Shown: positions 44,422-53,494, counted from the stretch's first letter. The stretch is 64,000 nucleotides of DNA from Salegentibacter maritimus (GCF_016236915.1 NZ_JAEHOK010000003.1:1-64000), one strand, 5' to 3'. A program made the numbers and translations. The notes: generated from the letters alone by a model not told the origin.

Positions 44422-45219
44422 TTAGTCACGTGCGTGAAAAGCCTTATATTCTTCACTTTTTGTTATTAAAAATTCAATGAGGTTAAGTTCATTCCCATCC
44501 TCTAGTAATTCCTGGTCCAACCCATGATCTGTAACATAGTAGATAAAATCATTAATCCTGTCCCGTTCAATATTCAGATTGGCCTTAAAAAACTCATCAT
44601 CATATAAATCACGTAATTTCTCATCTAACTCGCGTTTCGTAAACGGATTGTTCTCTACTTCGGCACCAACAAGCAATTTAAAAACATTCACAAAGTTAAG
44701 TCCGTTTACCAGTCGCGTATTACTGGCTGCCAGTGCATCGTTTCTTCCCGGCCCCATTAAGGAATCGGGCTGTCTTTTAACATTCATAGCTTCCAAATCG
44801 GCAGCAGAATACAGGGGTACATCGGGATCTTCGACTTCTATTCGGGCTACATCTACCCTAATATCTCCAGAGAGTTCGTTATTAGACAAGCGTATTTCGG
44901 GCAATTCGGTTATATTTTCAGTAAGAAACACATTCATTTCGCCCGAATTTATAACCCCTTCTTCTACCACTACTTTAAAACTTTTAAATTGTATGGCAGA
45001 AAACACAACAGTATCCTGTAAAGCTACCTGTAATTTAAACTCGCCATTAGAGTTTGCTATGGTTCCACGGGAGGTGCTTTGATTAAAAATAGTCATTCCC
45101 TCGGGAGAATCATTTTCAGGAACAATAATTTTCCCGTTAATCACAATTCTGTCCTGATCTTGCGCAAACAAGACACAGTTAAACAAAATAAAAGCAATAT
45201 AAAACGCATTCTTTATCAT
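44422..45219 (-). CDS. Carboxypeptidase-regulatory-like domain protein, paralogue 1
   Basis: 265 aa from ATG 45219; the frame is open a further 55 codons upstream, across the divergent pepE start, but a signal peptide (MIKNAFYIAFILFNCVLFA) begins here. Sandwich GKIIVPENDSPEGMTIFNQSTSRGTIAN and FSAIQFKSFKVVV, then ITELPEIRLSNNELSGDIRVDVARIEVED and the helical tail. It is the most diverged of the four and lies 49 bases upstream of paralogue 2, at the head of the cluster. Confidence 0.8.
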   Translation of the reverse strand: MIKNAFYIAFILFNCVLFAQDQDRIVINGKIIVPENDSPEGMTIFNQSTSRGTIANSNGEFKLQVALQDTVVFSAIQFKSFKVVVEEGVINSGEMNVFLTENITELPEIRLSNNELSGDIRVDVARIEVEDPDVPLYSAADLEAMNVKRQPDSLMGPGRNDALAASNTRLVNGLNFVNVFKLLVGAEVENNPFTKRELDEKLRDLYDDEFFKANLNIERDRINDFIYYVTDHGLDQELLEDGNELNLIEFLITKSEEYKAFHARD

Positions 45220-45362
45220 AGTGGTAAATTTCCTGTTAATAAAGTAACAATTCTTACTTCTTAAAACCAGCAAACCTGCTTGTAAACTTTTGTTAAAAAC
45301 CCTAATTAATCTAATTTTAAACCTTGTAAATCCTATACTAGCATCTAAAAACAGCTTAAACA

Positions 45363-46070
45363 ATGAGTAAAGCATTATTAGCAAGTACCTCTACCTTACA
45401 CAATGAGGAATACCTGGAATACCTAATTCCAGAAATAAAACTATTTTTTAAAGAAGTAGAAGAAGTAATTTTTATCCCATTTGCCAGGCCCGGGGGAGTA
45501 TCTCATGACGAATACACCCAACTAGCGGCCAAAGCTTTTAAAAAAGCAGGAATTAAATTACGTGGAATTCATGAATTTACAAATATGCAGGAAACCATCC
45601 TTAATGCTAAAGGCATTTTTACTGGTGGCGGTAACACATTTTTACTGGTTTCAGAACTTTACCGCCACAAATTAATGCAGCCATTAAAAGAAAGTGTTCA
45701 AAATGGTGCCGCTTATATGGGAACCAGTGCGGGTACCAATATCGCCGGGCTAACAATGCAAACCACTAACGATATGCCTATAGTTTACCCACCAAGTTTT
45801 AAAACTTTGGGCATAGTACCTTTTAATATTAATCCGCACTACTTAGACCCAGATAAAAACTCTACACACAAAGGTGAAACACGTGAAACAAGAATTAAAG
45901 AGTTTCACAAGATAAATACACAGCCTGTAATTGGGTTAAGAGAAGGTAGTTGGTTACTGGTTTCAGATAATAAAATTGAGTTAAAAGGCAGGTTAAGTGC
46001 CCGTATTTTTAAGACAGAAAAAGTACCTTACGAAATAGAAACAAACAGCGACCTAAGCGAATTAAATTAG
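45363..46070 (+). CDS. pepE: Dipeptidase E (alpha-aspartyl dipeptidase), peptidase S51
   Basis: 235 aa. Catalytic serine S122 in the nucleophile elbow MGTSAGTNIAG, with FTGGGNTF before it and the INPHYLDP region after it. PepE cleaves Asp-X dipeptides in the cytosol. glsA follows two bases downstream, so aspartate and glutamine-derived nitrogen use may be jointly controlled. A missing signal peptide agrees with a cytosolic place. Confidence 0.92.
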   Translation: MSKALLASTSTLHNEEYLEYLIPEIKLFFKEVEEVIFIPFARPGGVSHDEYTQLAAKAFKKAGIKLRGIHEFTNMQETILNAKGIFTGGGNTFLLVSELYRHKLMQPLKESVQNGAAYMGTSAGTNIAGLTMQTTNDMPIVYPPSFKTLGIVPFNINPHYLDPDKNSTHKGETRETRIKEFHKINTQPVIGLREGSWLLVSDNKIELKGRLSARIFKTEKVPYEIETNSDLSELN

Positions 46071-46072
46071 TT

Positions 46073-46987
46073 ATGGATTATCCCAAAATATTAGAGACCA
46101 TTAATAACGAATTAAGTTACCGTGATGTTTCCGGTAAAGTGGCGTCTTATATCCCGGAACTTGCCAAGATAGACCCAAGGAAATTTGGTATGCATGTGTA
46201 TTGCGGAGATTGTCAACATTATAGTTTTGGAGATAGTGAAGAGCTTTTTTCCATTCAAAGTATCGCAAAGGTTTTTAGTCTTTCTATGGCTATGCGGCTT
46301 ATGGGCGAAGATCTTTGGGACAGGGTAGATGTAGAACCTTCTGGAGATCCGTTTAATTCCCTTAGTCAGCTGGAATATGAAAGCGGTGTTCCCCGAAATC
46401 CGTTTATTAATGCCGGTGCGCTGGTAATTTCAGATATTTTAGTAGATCAACTGGAGGATCCCAAACAAGAATTACTAGATTTTGTTCGAAAGATTACAAA
46501 TGACGACAGCATTAACTTTGACCATAATATTGCAGCATCAGAAAGATCTACCGGCTATAGGAATGTTGCCCTGGTAAATTATATGAAAGCACTTGGCAAC
46601 ATTAAATGTGAGGTAGAGCCCATAGTTGATTTTTATTTTCACCTATGTTCTTTGGCCATGTCTTGTAAACAGTTATCTCAGGCTTTTATGATTTTTGCCA
46701 ACAAAGGAAAAATTTTAGGTACCCAAGAAAAAATTTTAACCCCTACTACAGTTAAAAGGATTAATTCTTTAATGCAAACCTGTGGCTTTTACGATGAAGC
46801 CGGAGAGTTTAGTTTTGAAGTTGGACTACCTGGAAAAAGTGGTGTTGGTGGTGGTATTGTAGCTATACACCCAGACCAGTATTCGGTTGCTGTTTGGAGC
46901 CCTATTCTAAATGAAAAAGGAAATTCTGAATTAGGAATGAAAGCTTTGGAACGCTTAACTACCTTAACCGGGCTTTCAGTATTTTAG
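46073..46987 (+). CDS. glsA: Glutaminase
   Basis: 304 aa, serine-dependent beta-lactamase fold. S63-I-A-K66 (FSIQSIAKVFSL) is the active pair; VEPSGDPFNSLSQLE, GVPRNPFINAGAL and the C-terminal GLPGKSGVGGGIVAIHP are the family blocks. It hydrolyses glutamine to glutamate and ammonia. It starts two bases after pepE and ends before a strong bidirectional terminator. Confidence 0.96.
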   Translation: MDYPKILETINNELSYRDVSGKVASYIPELAKIDPRKFGMHVYCGDCQHYSFGDSEELFSIQSIAKVFSLSMAMRLMGEDLWDRVDVEPSGDPFNSLSQLEYESGVPRNPFINAGALVISDILVDQLEDPKQELLDFVRKITNDDSINFDHNIAASERSTGYRNVALVNYMKALGNIKCEVEPIVDFYFHLCSLAMSCKQLSQAFMIFANKGKILGTQEKILTPTTVKRINSLMQTCGFYDEAGEFSFEVGLPGKSGVGGGIVAIHPDQYSVAVWSPILNEKGNSELGMKALERLTTLTGLSVF

Positions 46988-47031
46988 GCAGTAAACTATC
47001 TCGGGTTATTATACCCTTTAGCGGTACCAAT

Positions 47032-47069
47032 AAAAAAATGCTTCCTGAAAATTCAGAAAGCATTTTTTT
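47032..47069. terminator. Bidirectional terminator between glsA and rpsT
   Basis: Stem AAAAAAATGCTT..CTGAA / TTCAG..AAGCATTTTTTT with one mismatch, A-tract before and T-tract after. Confidence 0.88.
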
Positions 47070-47092
47070 ATAATTGAACACTGTAATTCTTA

Positions 47093-47341
47093 TTAAAGCG
47101 CGGCTACGTGCTTTGTAAGTTGCGATTTTAAGTTCGCAGCTTTATTGTCGTGTATAATATTTTTCTTCGCCAATTTATCTACCATCGAGATAACAGAAGG
47201 CAACAAAGCTTCAGCTTCTTCCTTTCCAGACTCCTTCAACTTCTTAATTGCATTTCTGGTAGTTTTATGCTGGTAGCGGTTTCTAAGACGCTTGGTCTCA
47301 TTGCTACGAATCCTCTTCAATGCTGACTTATGATTTGCCAT
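47093..47341 (-). CDS. rpsT: 30S ribosomal protein S20
   Basis: 82 aa, very basic helical protein that binds 16S rRNA. Signatures MANHKSALKRIRSNETKRLRNRYQHKTTRNAIKKL and the ending KNIIHDNKAANLKSQL are typical. It lies 30 bases after the two tRNA-Glu genes on the same strand and may share their transcript. Confidence 0.97.
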   Translation of the reverse strand: MANHKSALKRIRSNETKRLRNRYQHKTTRNAIKKLKESGKEEAEALLPSVISMVDKLAKKNIIHDNKAANLKSQLTKHVAAL

Positions 47342-47371
47342 TACAAAATTGCTTTAATTATTTTTTTAAAG

Positions 47372-47443
47372 TAGTCCGTAGGGGAATCGAACCCCTGTTA
47401 CCAGGATGAAAACCTGGCGTCCTAACCCCTAGACGAACGGACC
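47372..47443 (-). tRNA. tRNA-Glu (anticodon TTC), copy 1
   Basis: 72 nt cloverleaf without encoded CCA: acceptor GGTCCGT/ACGGACT, anticodon stem CCAGG/CCTGG with loop TTTTCAT giving TTC, T arm AGGGGTTCGATTCCCCT. Same sequence as the copy 66 bases upstream. Confidence 0.95.
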
Positions 47444-47509
47444 ATTAATTTATTTCAAATTGCCTTTTCAGGACTTTAAAAACACAAAACTAAAACTTGT
47501 GTTCTTTTG

Positions 47510-47581
47510 TAGTCCGTAGGGGAATCGAACCCCTGTTACCAGGATGAAAACCTGGCGTCCTAACCCCTAGACGAACGGACC
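47510..47581 (-). tRNA. tRNA-Glu (anticodon TTC), copy 2
   Basis: Identical to the tRNA at 47372-47443, offset by 138 bases. It is the first gene after the promoter at 47604-47633. The tandem arrangement suggests one precursor covering both tRNAs. Confidence 0.95.
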
Positions 47582-47603
47582 ATTTTTTGTTTCAATGCGG
47601 ATG

Positions 47604-47633
47604 CAAAAATACAACTATTTTTCAATGCCACAA
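47604..47633 (-). promoter_or_regulatory. Promoter of the tRNA-Glu (and rpsT) unit
   Basis: On the minus strand: TTG (47633-47631), 19-base spacer, TATTTTTG (47611-47604), matching TTG-N19-TANNTTTG. The first tRNA begins 22 bases further on. Confidence 0.75.
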
Positions 47634-47658
47634 GTGTTGAACAAAAAAATTTTAAAAA

Positions 47659-49137
47659 TTAATATGCTTTTGCAAAAAGCACTCTTTGTTCTGAAGGTTT
47701 ACCAGTAAGCACGCAGTTTCCAGACTCTTTTACGGAACCAAATGGTATACAGCGAATTGTAGCTTTGGTAAGCCCCTTAATTTTGTTTTCTGTCTCTGTA
47801 GTTCCGTCCCAATGTGCCGAAATAAATCCGCCTTTATTTTTTAAAACTTTTTTAAATTCATCAAAAGAATTCACTTCTGTGATGTGCTCGTTTCTAAAAT
47901 TATTTGCTTTTTCAAAAAGGGCTTCCTGCATTTCTACCATTAAATGCTTCACCTTCTCCACCACTTCAGTTTGATTTACAAACTCTTTGGTGAGTGTATC
48001 CCTTCTTGCCAGTTCTACACTTCCTTTCTCAATATCTTTGGGGCCAATTGCCAATCTAACCGGAACACCCTGTAATTCGTATTGCGCAAACTTCCAGCCC
48101 GGCTTTTGTGTATCCCTATCATCATATTTAACCGAAATTCCGGCCTCTTTAAGCTCATCGGCAAGTTTATTAGCCACTTTAGAAATTTCCTGCAGTTGTT
48201 CCTCTCCTTTATAAATAGGAACGATTACCACCTGAGTGGGTGCTAATTTTGGTGGAAGTACCAAACCATTATCATCACTATGTGTCATTATAAGTGCTCC
48301 CATTAAACGCGTAGAAACGCCCCAGGAAGTAGCCCATACATTTTCAAGCTTACCTTCTTTTGAAGTAAACTTTACATCAAAGGCTTTGGCAAAATTCTGT
48401 CCTAAAAAGTGAGAAGTACCTGCCTGCAGTGCTTTCCCATCCTGCATCATTGCTTCAATACAATAAGTATCTACCGCACCGGCAAAACGTTCCGCTTCGG
48501 TTTTAACACCCTTAATTACCGGCATTGCCATAAATTTTTCGGCAAATTCAGCATAAATATTATTCATTAATTCTGTCTCTTCCAAGGCTTCCTGTTTGGT
48601 TGCATGGGCAGTATGCCCTTCCTGCCAAAGAAACTCTGAAGTCCTTAAAAATAAACGCGTACGCATTTCCCAACGAACTACATTTGCCCATTGGTTAATT
48701 TTTATGGGTAAATCTCTATATGATTGAATCCAGTTTTTATAAGTATTCCATATAATGGCTTCAGAGGTTGGTCTCACTACCAGTTCTTCTTCCAGTTTAG
48801 CTTCGGGATCTACTATTAATTTAGTTTTATCTTCAGGATTGGTCTTTAACCTGTAATGCGTAACAACCGCACATTCTTTGGCAAAACCTTCAGCATTCTT
48901 TTCTTCTGCCTCAAAAAGATGTTTGGGGACAAATAGTGGAAAATATGCATTTTGATGACCGGTCTCTTTAAACATCTTATCAAGCTCTGCCTGCATCTTT
49001 TCCCAAATAGCAAAACCATAAGGTTTAATAACCATACAACCTCGTACTGCTGAATTCTCAGCTAAATCGGCTTTTACAACCAATTCATTATACCATTTTG
49101 AATAATCTTCGCTTCTTTTACTTAACTTTTTACTCAT
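47659..49137 (-). CDS. proS: Proline--tRNA ligase, type 3
   Basis: 492 aa class II aminoacyl-tRNA synthetase, too short to hold the INS editing domain of the E. coli enzyme. Motif 1-2 region [53 protein letters not shown], and the anticodon-binding domain [15 protein letters not shown] fit the short archaeal/eukaryote-like group usual in Bacteroidota. The C-terminus ends in AKAY. Divergent from the lipoprotein at 49247. Confidence 0.97.
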   Translation of the reverse strand: MSKKLSKRSEDYSKWYNELVVKADLAENSAVRGCMVIKPYGFAIWEKMQAELDKMFKETGHQNAYFPLFVPKHLFEAEEKNAEGFAKECAVVTHYRLKTNPEDKTKLIVDPEAKLEEELVVRPTSEAIIWNTYKNWIQSYRDLPIKINQWANVVRWEMRTRLFLRTSEFLWQEGHTAHATKQEALEETELMNNIYAEFAEKFMAMPVIKGVKTEAERFAGAVDTYCIEAMMQDGKALQAGTSHFLGQNFAKAFDVKFTSKEGKLENVWATSWGVSTRLMGALIMTHSDDNGLVLPPKLAPTQVVIVPIYKGEEQLQEISKVANKLADELKEAGISVKYDDRDTQKPGWKFAQYELQGVPVRLAIGPKDIEKGSVELARRDTLTKEFVNQTEVVEKVKHLMVEMQEALFEKANNFRNEHITEVNSFDEFKKVLKNKGGFISAHWDGTTETENKIKGLTKATIRCIPFGSVKESGNCVLTGKPSEQRVLFAKAY

Positions 49138-49191
49138 TCTATGGATTTGGCATAAATCTTGTATTTTACAAACACAAGATAAATGCAGTTT

Positions 49192-49212
49192 TAGTTAGCG
49201 CAAAACTAACTA
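49192..49212. promoter_or_regulatory. Palindromic operator candidate in the proS/lipoprotein divergent region
   Basis: Perfect inverted repeat TAGTTAG-N7-CTAACTA (49192-49198 with 49206-49212). Its right arm overlaps the next feature, a -7 element. The symmetry suggests a dimeric regulator site, but no regulator is nearby. Confidence 0.4.
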
Positions 49213-49218
49213 TTTTTG
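49211..49218 (+). promoter_or_regulatory. Putative -7 element for the gene at 49247
   Basis: TATTTTTG fits TANNTTTG and lies 28 bases before the ATG. No clear TTG at 17-20 bases upstream. Confidence 0.5.
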
Positions 49219-49246
49219 CAATGTTCAACAATAAAATACTTGGCTA

Positions 49247-50317
49247 ATGATACGCAATTACAACTTACCTAGAAAAGCAATTCTTTTTATTGCTCCAGCA
49301 TTCTTGCTATTGTTAGCATCTTGTGGTTCCTACCAATATTCTGGTTACGAAGACGGAATATATGGTGATTCTAACCAGCGGCAATCAACTTCTGATGAAT
49401 CATCGCAATATGCTAATAATAATCAGGATCAGGGAAACACTTACTACAAAAACCTTTTTTCAGAAAAATCTGAATTTTATGGCCAAATGGCCGATGATAT
49501 AGTTTTTACCGATGTAGATTCTTATTCTTCTACAGAAACCGGTGAAGACGAAATTTATTATGAAAACAATCAGGGGTATAATACAGGTCGTGCTCCCTGG
49601 GGCGAAGATCCAGACCAATACACCATAAATATATACAATAATGGTTTTTATGGTGGATTTTATAATCCCTGGAGATGGAACCGTTTTGGATACGGTTATG
49701 GTTTTGGAGGATACTGGAACAACCCATATTATTGGGATCCTTTCTATGGTCCCGGTTATTGGGGTGCAGGCTTTGGCCCGCACTGGAGATGGGGACACTC
49801 CTTTGGGTTTAGATATGGTTATAGTTGGTTTTACACAGGCTACTGGGGCCCGGGTTACATACATAACCCTTATTATAGCCATCATAATCATTATAGGGAT
49901 GTAGCTTACAATAGCGGCAGAAGAGCCAGCTATTCAGACTATAGTTCTAATAGAAGGAGTAATATATCTAATGTAAGAAGCAATGAATCTTCTTATTCCA
50001 GAAGCATAAGGAATATAAGAAGCAATCAAAATTCTGATAGAAGCTTTACAAGAAGTAGCTCTAACAATTCCAGGGTTTACACACGTTCTAACAGAAGAAG
50101 CGAACCGGCAAGAGTTAACTCTTCCTCTACCAGGAGAAGCTCATCTATAAATAGATCAAGCCGAAGCTCAAGGCCCAGTACTTACAATAGATCATCTTCA
50201 CGATCGTCCAGGAGTAGTGGTACAGTGAGAAGTAGCTCAAGCAGCTCAAGAAGTTCAGGTACCAGAAGTTCTGGCGGAGGTCGCTCATCATCTTCCAGAG
50301 GTGGTGGTAGAGGATAA
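49247..50317 (+). CDS. Low-complexity lipoprotein: Tyr/Gly/Trp-rich middle, Ser/Arg-rich tail
   Basis: 356 aa. Signal peptide with lipobox LLLASC (Cys about 26). Then an acidic Asn/Gln/Ser region to about 120, a strongly aromatic block (about 125-225) of repeated YG/GYW/WNNPYY-like segments, and a tail of about 130 residues made almost only of Ser, Arg, Asn and Gly (RSSSRSSRSSGT style). No enzyme fold is seen. The tail is very basic and should be disordered. OmpP1/FadL follows. Family unknown to me; such proteins are found near proS in flavobacteria. Confidence 0.75.
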   Translation: MIRNYNLPRKAILFIAPAFLLLLASCGSYQYSGYEDGIYGDSNQRQSTSDESSQYANNNQDQGNTYYKNLFSEKSEFYGQMADDIVFTDVDSYSSTETGEDEIYYENNQGYNTGRAPWGEDPDQYTINIYNNGFYGGFYNPWRWNRFGYGYGFGGYWNNPYYWDPFYGPGYWGAGFGPHWRWGHSFGFRYGYSWFYTGYWGPGYIHNPYYSHHNHYRDVAYNSGRRASYSDYSSNRRSNISNVRSNESSYSRSIRNIRSNQNSDRSFTRSSSNNSRVYTRSNRRSEPARVNSSSTRRSSSINRSSRSSRPSTYNRSSSRSSRSSGTVRSSSSSSRSSGTRSSGGGRSSSSRGGGRG

Positions 50318-50436
50318 TTAGAACTTGTTTAAAATATTTGTAGAAAGCCAGAAAGCTTACAATATAAAGTTTTTAAATTAGAGATAAACTAAAGCGCAAT
50401 TAAAATTCGATTATCGAGTTATAAACAATTAAAATT

Positions 50437-50467
50437 AACCTTACGGCTTCTGGTTGTAAGGTTTTTT
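50437..50467 (+). terminator. Terminator after the low-complexity lipoprotein
   Basis: Stem AACCTTAC/GTAAGGTT (50437-50444 with 50456-50463), 11-base loop, T-tract. Confidence 0.8.
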
Positions 50468-50540
50468 AAGAAACTGTTTTCCAAAAAGTATCGAATTAAT
50501 TTAAGCAAACACCCCTTAAATTAGGGATTAAAAGACATTT

Positions 50541-52046
50541 ATGAAAAAGATATTCTTAACGCTGGGCGTATTGTTCATTGCAGGAATTGCCAGCGCTCAA
50601 AACATTACCGATGCATACAGGTATAGCTCTGAAGAATTAAATGGAACCGCCAGATTTAGGGCTATGAGTGGTGCTTTTGGTGCTCTTGGCGGTGATCTAT
50701 CAGCTATTTCGGTAAACCCGGCCGGTTCTGCTGTGTTTTTAAATTCTTTTGGAACCATAACGTTAGCACACCAAAATTCTGATAAAAAAGTAGATTATTT
50801 TGGTACTACTACCTCGAATGAAAATTCAGACATCAATTTTAACCAGGCTGGTGGTGTACTTATTTTTGACACTCGAACTAACAGCCCCTGGAAAAAATTT
50901 AGTCTAAGTGTAAATTATGAGCAAACAAATAATTTTGATGATGCCTATATAGCCACCGGAGTTAGTCAAAATTCTATAGATAGTTACTTTTTAAGTCATG
51001 CAGAAGGAGTTCCTCTAGATTTGCTTCAAACCAGAGAAGACGAAAGCATTTCAGACCTATACGCCTACCTTGGAGAAAACTACGATTTTAGTGCCCAACA
51101 AGCTTTTTTAGGATACCAGGGCTATGTTATTGACCATGCTAATAATTCTCCCGAAAACACTTCTTATGATTCTTTTATAAGCCCGGGAAATTTTAACCAG
51201 GAATATCGAAACGTGGCTACCGGGTTAAATGGAAAATTCTCTTTTAATGTTGCAACGCAATTTCAAGACTTTCTTTACTTGGGCGCAAACCTTAATACCC
51301 ATTTTTTAAATTACGATCGCTCTACCAGGTTTAGGGAAAGCAATGATAATGCCGGAAGCGCTACAAATGAGGTACGATTTAATAATAATTTAAGTACAAT
51401 TGGAGATGGTTTTTCTTTTCAATTGGGTGCCATTGCTAAACTTAGCCAAAGATTTAGAATTGGAGCTTCTTACCATTCCCCTACCTGGTTTAATATTACT
51501 GAAGAAGCCACACAGTACCTTGAAACCAACAATAATGCAAATGAACGTGTAATTGTAGATCCAAACGTTTTAAACATATACCCGGATTACACCTTAAAAA
51601 CTCCTGGAAAATTAACCGGAAGCCTTGCCGTAATATTTGGTGCCAGAGGATTAATTAGTTTTGATTATTCATATAGAGATTATTCAGCAACTGAATTTAG
51701 ACCTACCAGCGACCCCGAATTCGAATTTCAAAACGACCTTATTTCAGAAGAGCTTCAGGCAACTTCTACTTTTAGGTTGGGTGGAGAATACAGAATTAAT
51801 AATTGGAGCTTAAGAGGCGGTTACCGCTTTGAGCAAAGCCCTTATTCAAATGAAACTACTATGGGCGACCTTACCGGATATTCAGGAGGACTTGGGTATG
51901 ATTTTGGAAATATGAAAATAGACCTGGCCTACACCAACACCCAATACGAAGAAAACCCAAGACTTTATGAAAGAGGCCTAACAAACACAGCAAAAATAGA
52001 TAGAGATTTCACTAATGTGATTCTATCTTTAAGTTTCGGGTTATAA
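50541..52046 (+). CDS. OmpP1/FadL-family outer-membrane transporter
   Basis: 501 aa with a signal peptide (about 1-19, ASA-QN). The start of the mature protein, DAYRYSSEELNGTARFRAMSGAFGALGGDLSAISVNPAGSAVF, is the FadL N-terminal hatch with the NPA motif. Many amphipathic beta strands follow and the last residue region ends VILSLSFGL, an aromatic-poor but hydrophobic barrel end. It should carry hydrophobic compounds across the outer membrane; substrate unknown. Confidence 0.88.
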   Translation: MKKIFLTLGVLFIAGIASAQNITDAYRYSSEELNGTARFRAMSGAFGALGGDLSAISVNPAGSAVFLNSFGTITLAHQNSDKKVDYFGTTTSNENSDINFNQAGGVLIFDTRTNSPWKKFSLSVNYEQTNNFDDAYIATGVSQNSIDSYFLSHAEGVPLDLLQTREDESISDLYAYLGENYDFSAQQAFLGYQGYVIDHANNSPENTSYDSFISPGNFNQEYRNVATGLNGKFSFNVATQFQDFLYLGANLNTHFLNYDRSTRFRESNDNAGSATNEVRFNNNLSTIGDGFSFQLGAIAKLSQRFRIGASYHSPTWFNITEEATQYLETNNNANERVIVDPNVLNIYPDYTLKTPGKLTGSLAVIFGARGLISFDYSYRDYSATEFRPTSDPEFEFQNDLISEELQATSTFRLGGEYRINNWSLRGGYRFEQSPYSNETTMGDLTGYSGGLGYDFGNMKIDLAYTNTQYEENPRLYERGLTNTAKIDRDFTNVILSLSFGL

Positions 52047-52070
52047 ATACAAGAACGAAAATTGAAATTT

Positions 52071-52097
52071 AAAAACGTCCTTTTGGGCGTTTTTTTA
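52071..52097 (+). terminator. Terminator after the OmpP1 gene
   Basis: AAAAACGTCC-TTTT-GGGCGTTTTT (52071-52080 with 52085-52094), one G-T pair, followed by Ts. Confidence 0.75.
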
Positions 52098-52222
52098 TAC
52101 TTGCAAATTAAAAAAACAAAAAAGCACCACACATATTAAACTATTTTTCAGTAACTTAGAGAACCTATTTATAGTTGCCTCCTCTATCATAGCTGCATTA
52201 TTAACACTTAATTAAACAGCTT

Positions 52223-53002
52223 ATGAAATCAATTTTTTACTGGATGATGCTAATTCCTTTTTTAGTAATCTCCCAAAATCAGGACAGTAACAATGAGGAA
52301 TACCTTATTGTAGGAACTACAATTTTTTCAGCCAAAAGCGATAAAGCAAAAGAGTTTTCAGAAGGGATGAAAAACCACAACGAGCAATTTCATGCCGAAG
52401 GTGCTATGGGGGTACGAATTTTCAATATTATGAACGGCCAAAACGCCTATGATTACATGGCGGTAATAGGCCCCATGACCTGGAGTGATTTAGACAAACC
52501 TAACCCCAACCAGGATGCACACGATGAAGATTGGAACACGAACGTAGTTCCTTATATGGAAAACGAAGATGAGGTGACTTACTGGAGGTTTCATAGCAAT
52601 TTCTCCAATTTTCCTACAAACTTTGAAATGAGTAAACTTAGAGTTACCATTTGGGATATTGAAAGAGGAAAATATGACGCTATGTTATCTAAATTAGAAG
52701 AAGTAACAAAAGTATTAAAAGAAAAATCTCCTGAAACCCCTTTTGGAATTTATACCAATGAATTCTCTTCAACCCAATCTGGTCAGGATTTATCGGTGGT
52801 CTATTTTTTTGATGATTTTGCCTGGCTGGGAAAAGACCAAAGGCTAAAAGAAAAATTCAATGAAGTTCACGGTTCAGGTTCCTTTGATTCTTTCGTGCAG
52901 GAATGGATGGATATTAGCAAGGGAGCCTTACAGGAAGTATGGATATACAACCAAAGTCTTAGCGGCATTGGACCTCAGGTTACCACCTCTACACAAGATT
53001 AG
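52223..53002 (+). CDS. Exported protein of unknown function, probable duplicated alpha/beta domain
   Basis: 259 aa. N-terminal signal peptide (about 1-17, VIS-QNQ). The mature part seems built of two halves, each with a strand, helix, strand order (IVGTTIFSAKSDKAKEFSEGM ... and RVTIWDIERGKYDAMLSKLEEV ...), as in dimeric alpha-beta barrel (ABM-like) proteins. The fold is inferred only from pattern. No catalytic motif. Single gene; the 248 bases after it hold nothing clear. Confidence 0.7.
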   Translation: MKSIFYWMMLIPFLVISQNQDSNNEEYLIVGTTIFSAKSDKAKEFSEGMKNHNEQFHAEGAMGVRIFNIMNGQNAYDYMAVIGPMTWSDLDKPNPNQDAHDEDWNTNVVPYMENEDEVTYWRFHSNFSNFPTNFEMSKLRVTIWDIERGKYDAMLSKLEEVTKVLKEKSPETPFGIYTNEFSSTQSGQDLSVVYFFDDFAWLGKDQRLKEKFNEVHGSGSFDSFVQEWMDISKGALQEVWIYNQSLSGIGPQVTTSTQD

Positions 53003-53250
53003 AAATTCGGGTAAATACCCTGGCTATAGGCCCACAAGAGATTATACAACAAAGTATTAAAGTTCGAGAGATATCTTAGAGTGTGAGATCTTATTTTTCG
53101 ACTAAATCCTAATTAAAGTCTGTCTTGCAAAATTGCAGGCCAGACTTTGTAATTTTTCAGAAGTTTTGTTTCAAATATCCCTTCTATTTCTCTGTTTTAA
53201 TCACGAAAAGAATTAGAAATTCTTATCTTGTAAAAAATTAATAGCCTATC

Positions 53251-53427
53251 ATGTTTGAGTTTGACCAGGAAACCTGGATTTACTTCGCGCTTATAGCGGT
53301 ATTTCTTGTTTATTTTATCTGGAATTCCCGCCGAGCCAAAAAGAACCGAAAAGCACGTAAAAACCGAAATTTCAGAAAGCGGTATTTCGCTCGTAGAAAT
53401 GAGGAGAAATCAGAAACCAACACCTAA
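53251..53427 (+). CDS. Small membrane protein with basic tail
   Basis: 58 aa: acidic N-terminus (MFEFDQETW), one membrane helix (about 10-25, IYFALIAVFLVYFIWN) and a strongly basic tail (RRAKKNRKARKNRNFRKRYFARR). Probably inserted with the tail in the cytosol, where it could touch membrane lipid or RNA. Family not recognised. It ends nine bases before the -33 box of the next promoter. Confidence 0.65.
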   Translation: MFEFDQETWIYFALIAVFLVYFIWNSRRAKKNRKARKNRNFRKRYFARRNEEKSETNT

Positions 53428-53435
53428 AGCTATAT

Positions 53436-53464
53436 TTTGCTTAATTCTTCATTTTGTACCTTTG
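53436..53464 (+). promoter_or_regulatory. Promoter of the cobalamin adenosyltransferase gene
   Basis: TTTG (53436-53439), 17-base spacer, TACCTTTG (53457-53464), a good match to the Bacteroidota consensus. Start codon 31 bases downstream. Confidence 0.75.
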
Positions 53465-53494
53465 GCAATCAACTAAGTATTAGCAAAGAATTAT

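Noticed and set aside
47372-47581. Direct repeat of about 80 bases
   Set aside because: Explained fully by the two tRNA-Glu genes and not an attachment site or mobile element; no integrase nearby.
49460-49904. Frames overlapping the aromatic lipoprotein on both strands
   Set aside because: Produced by biased codon use of the Tyr/Gly/Trp block; the signal peptide and lipobox belong to the plus frame starting at 49247.
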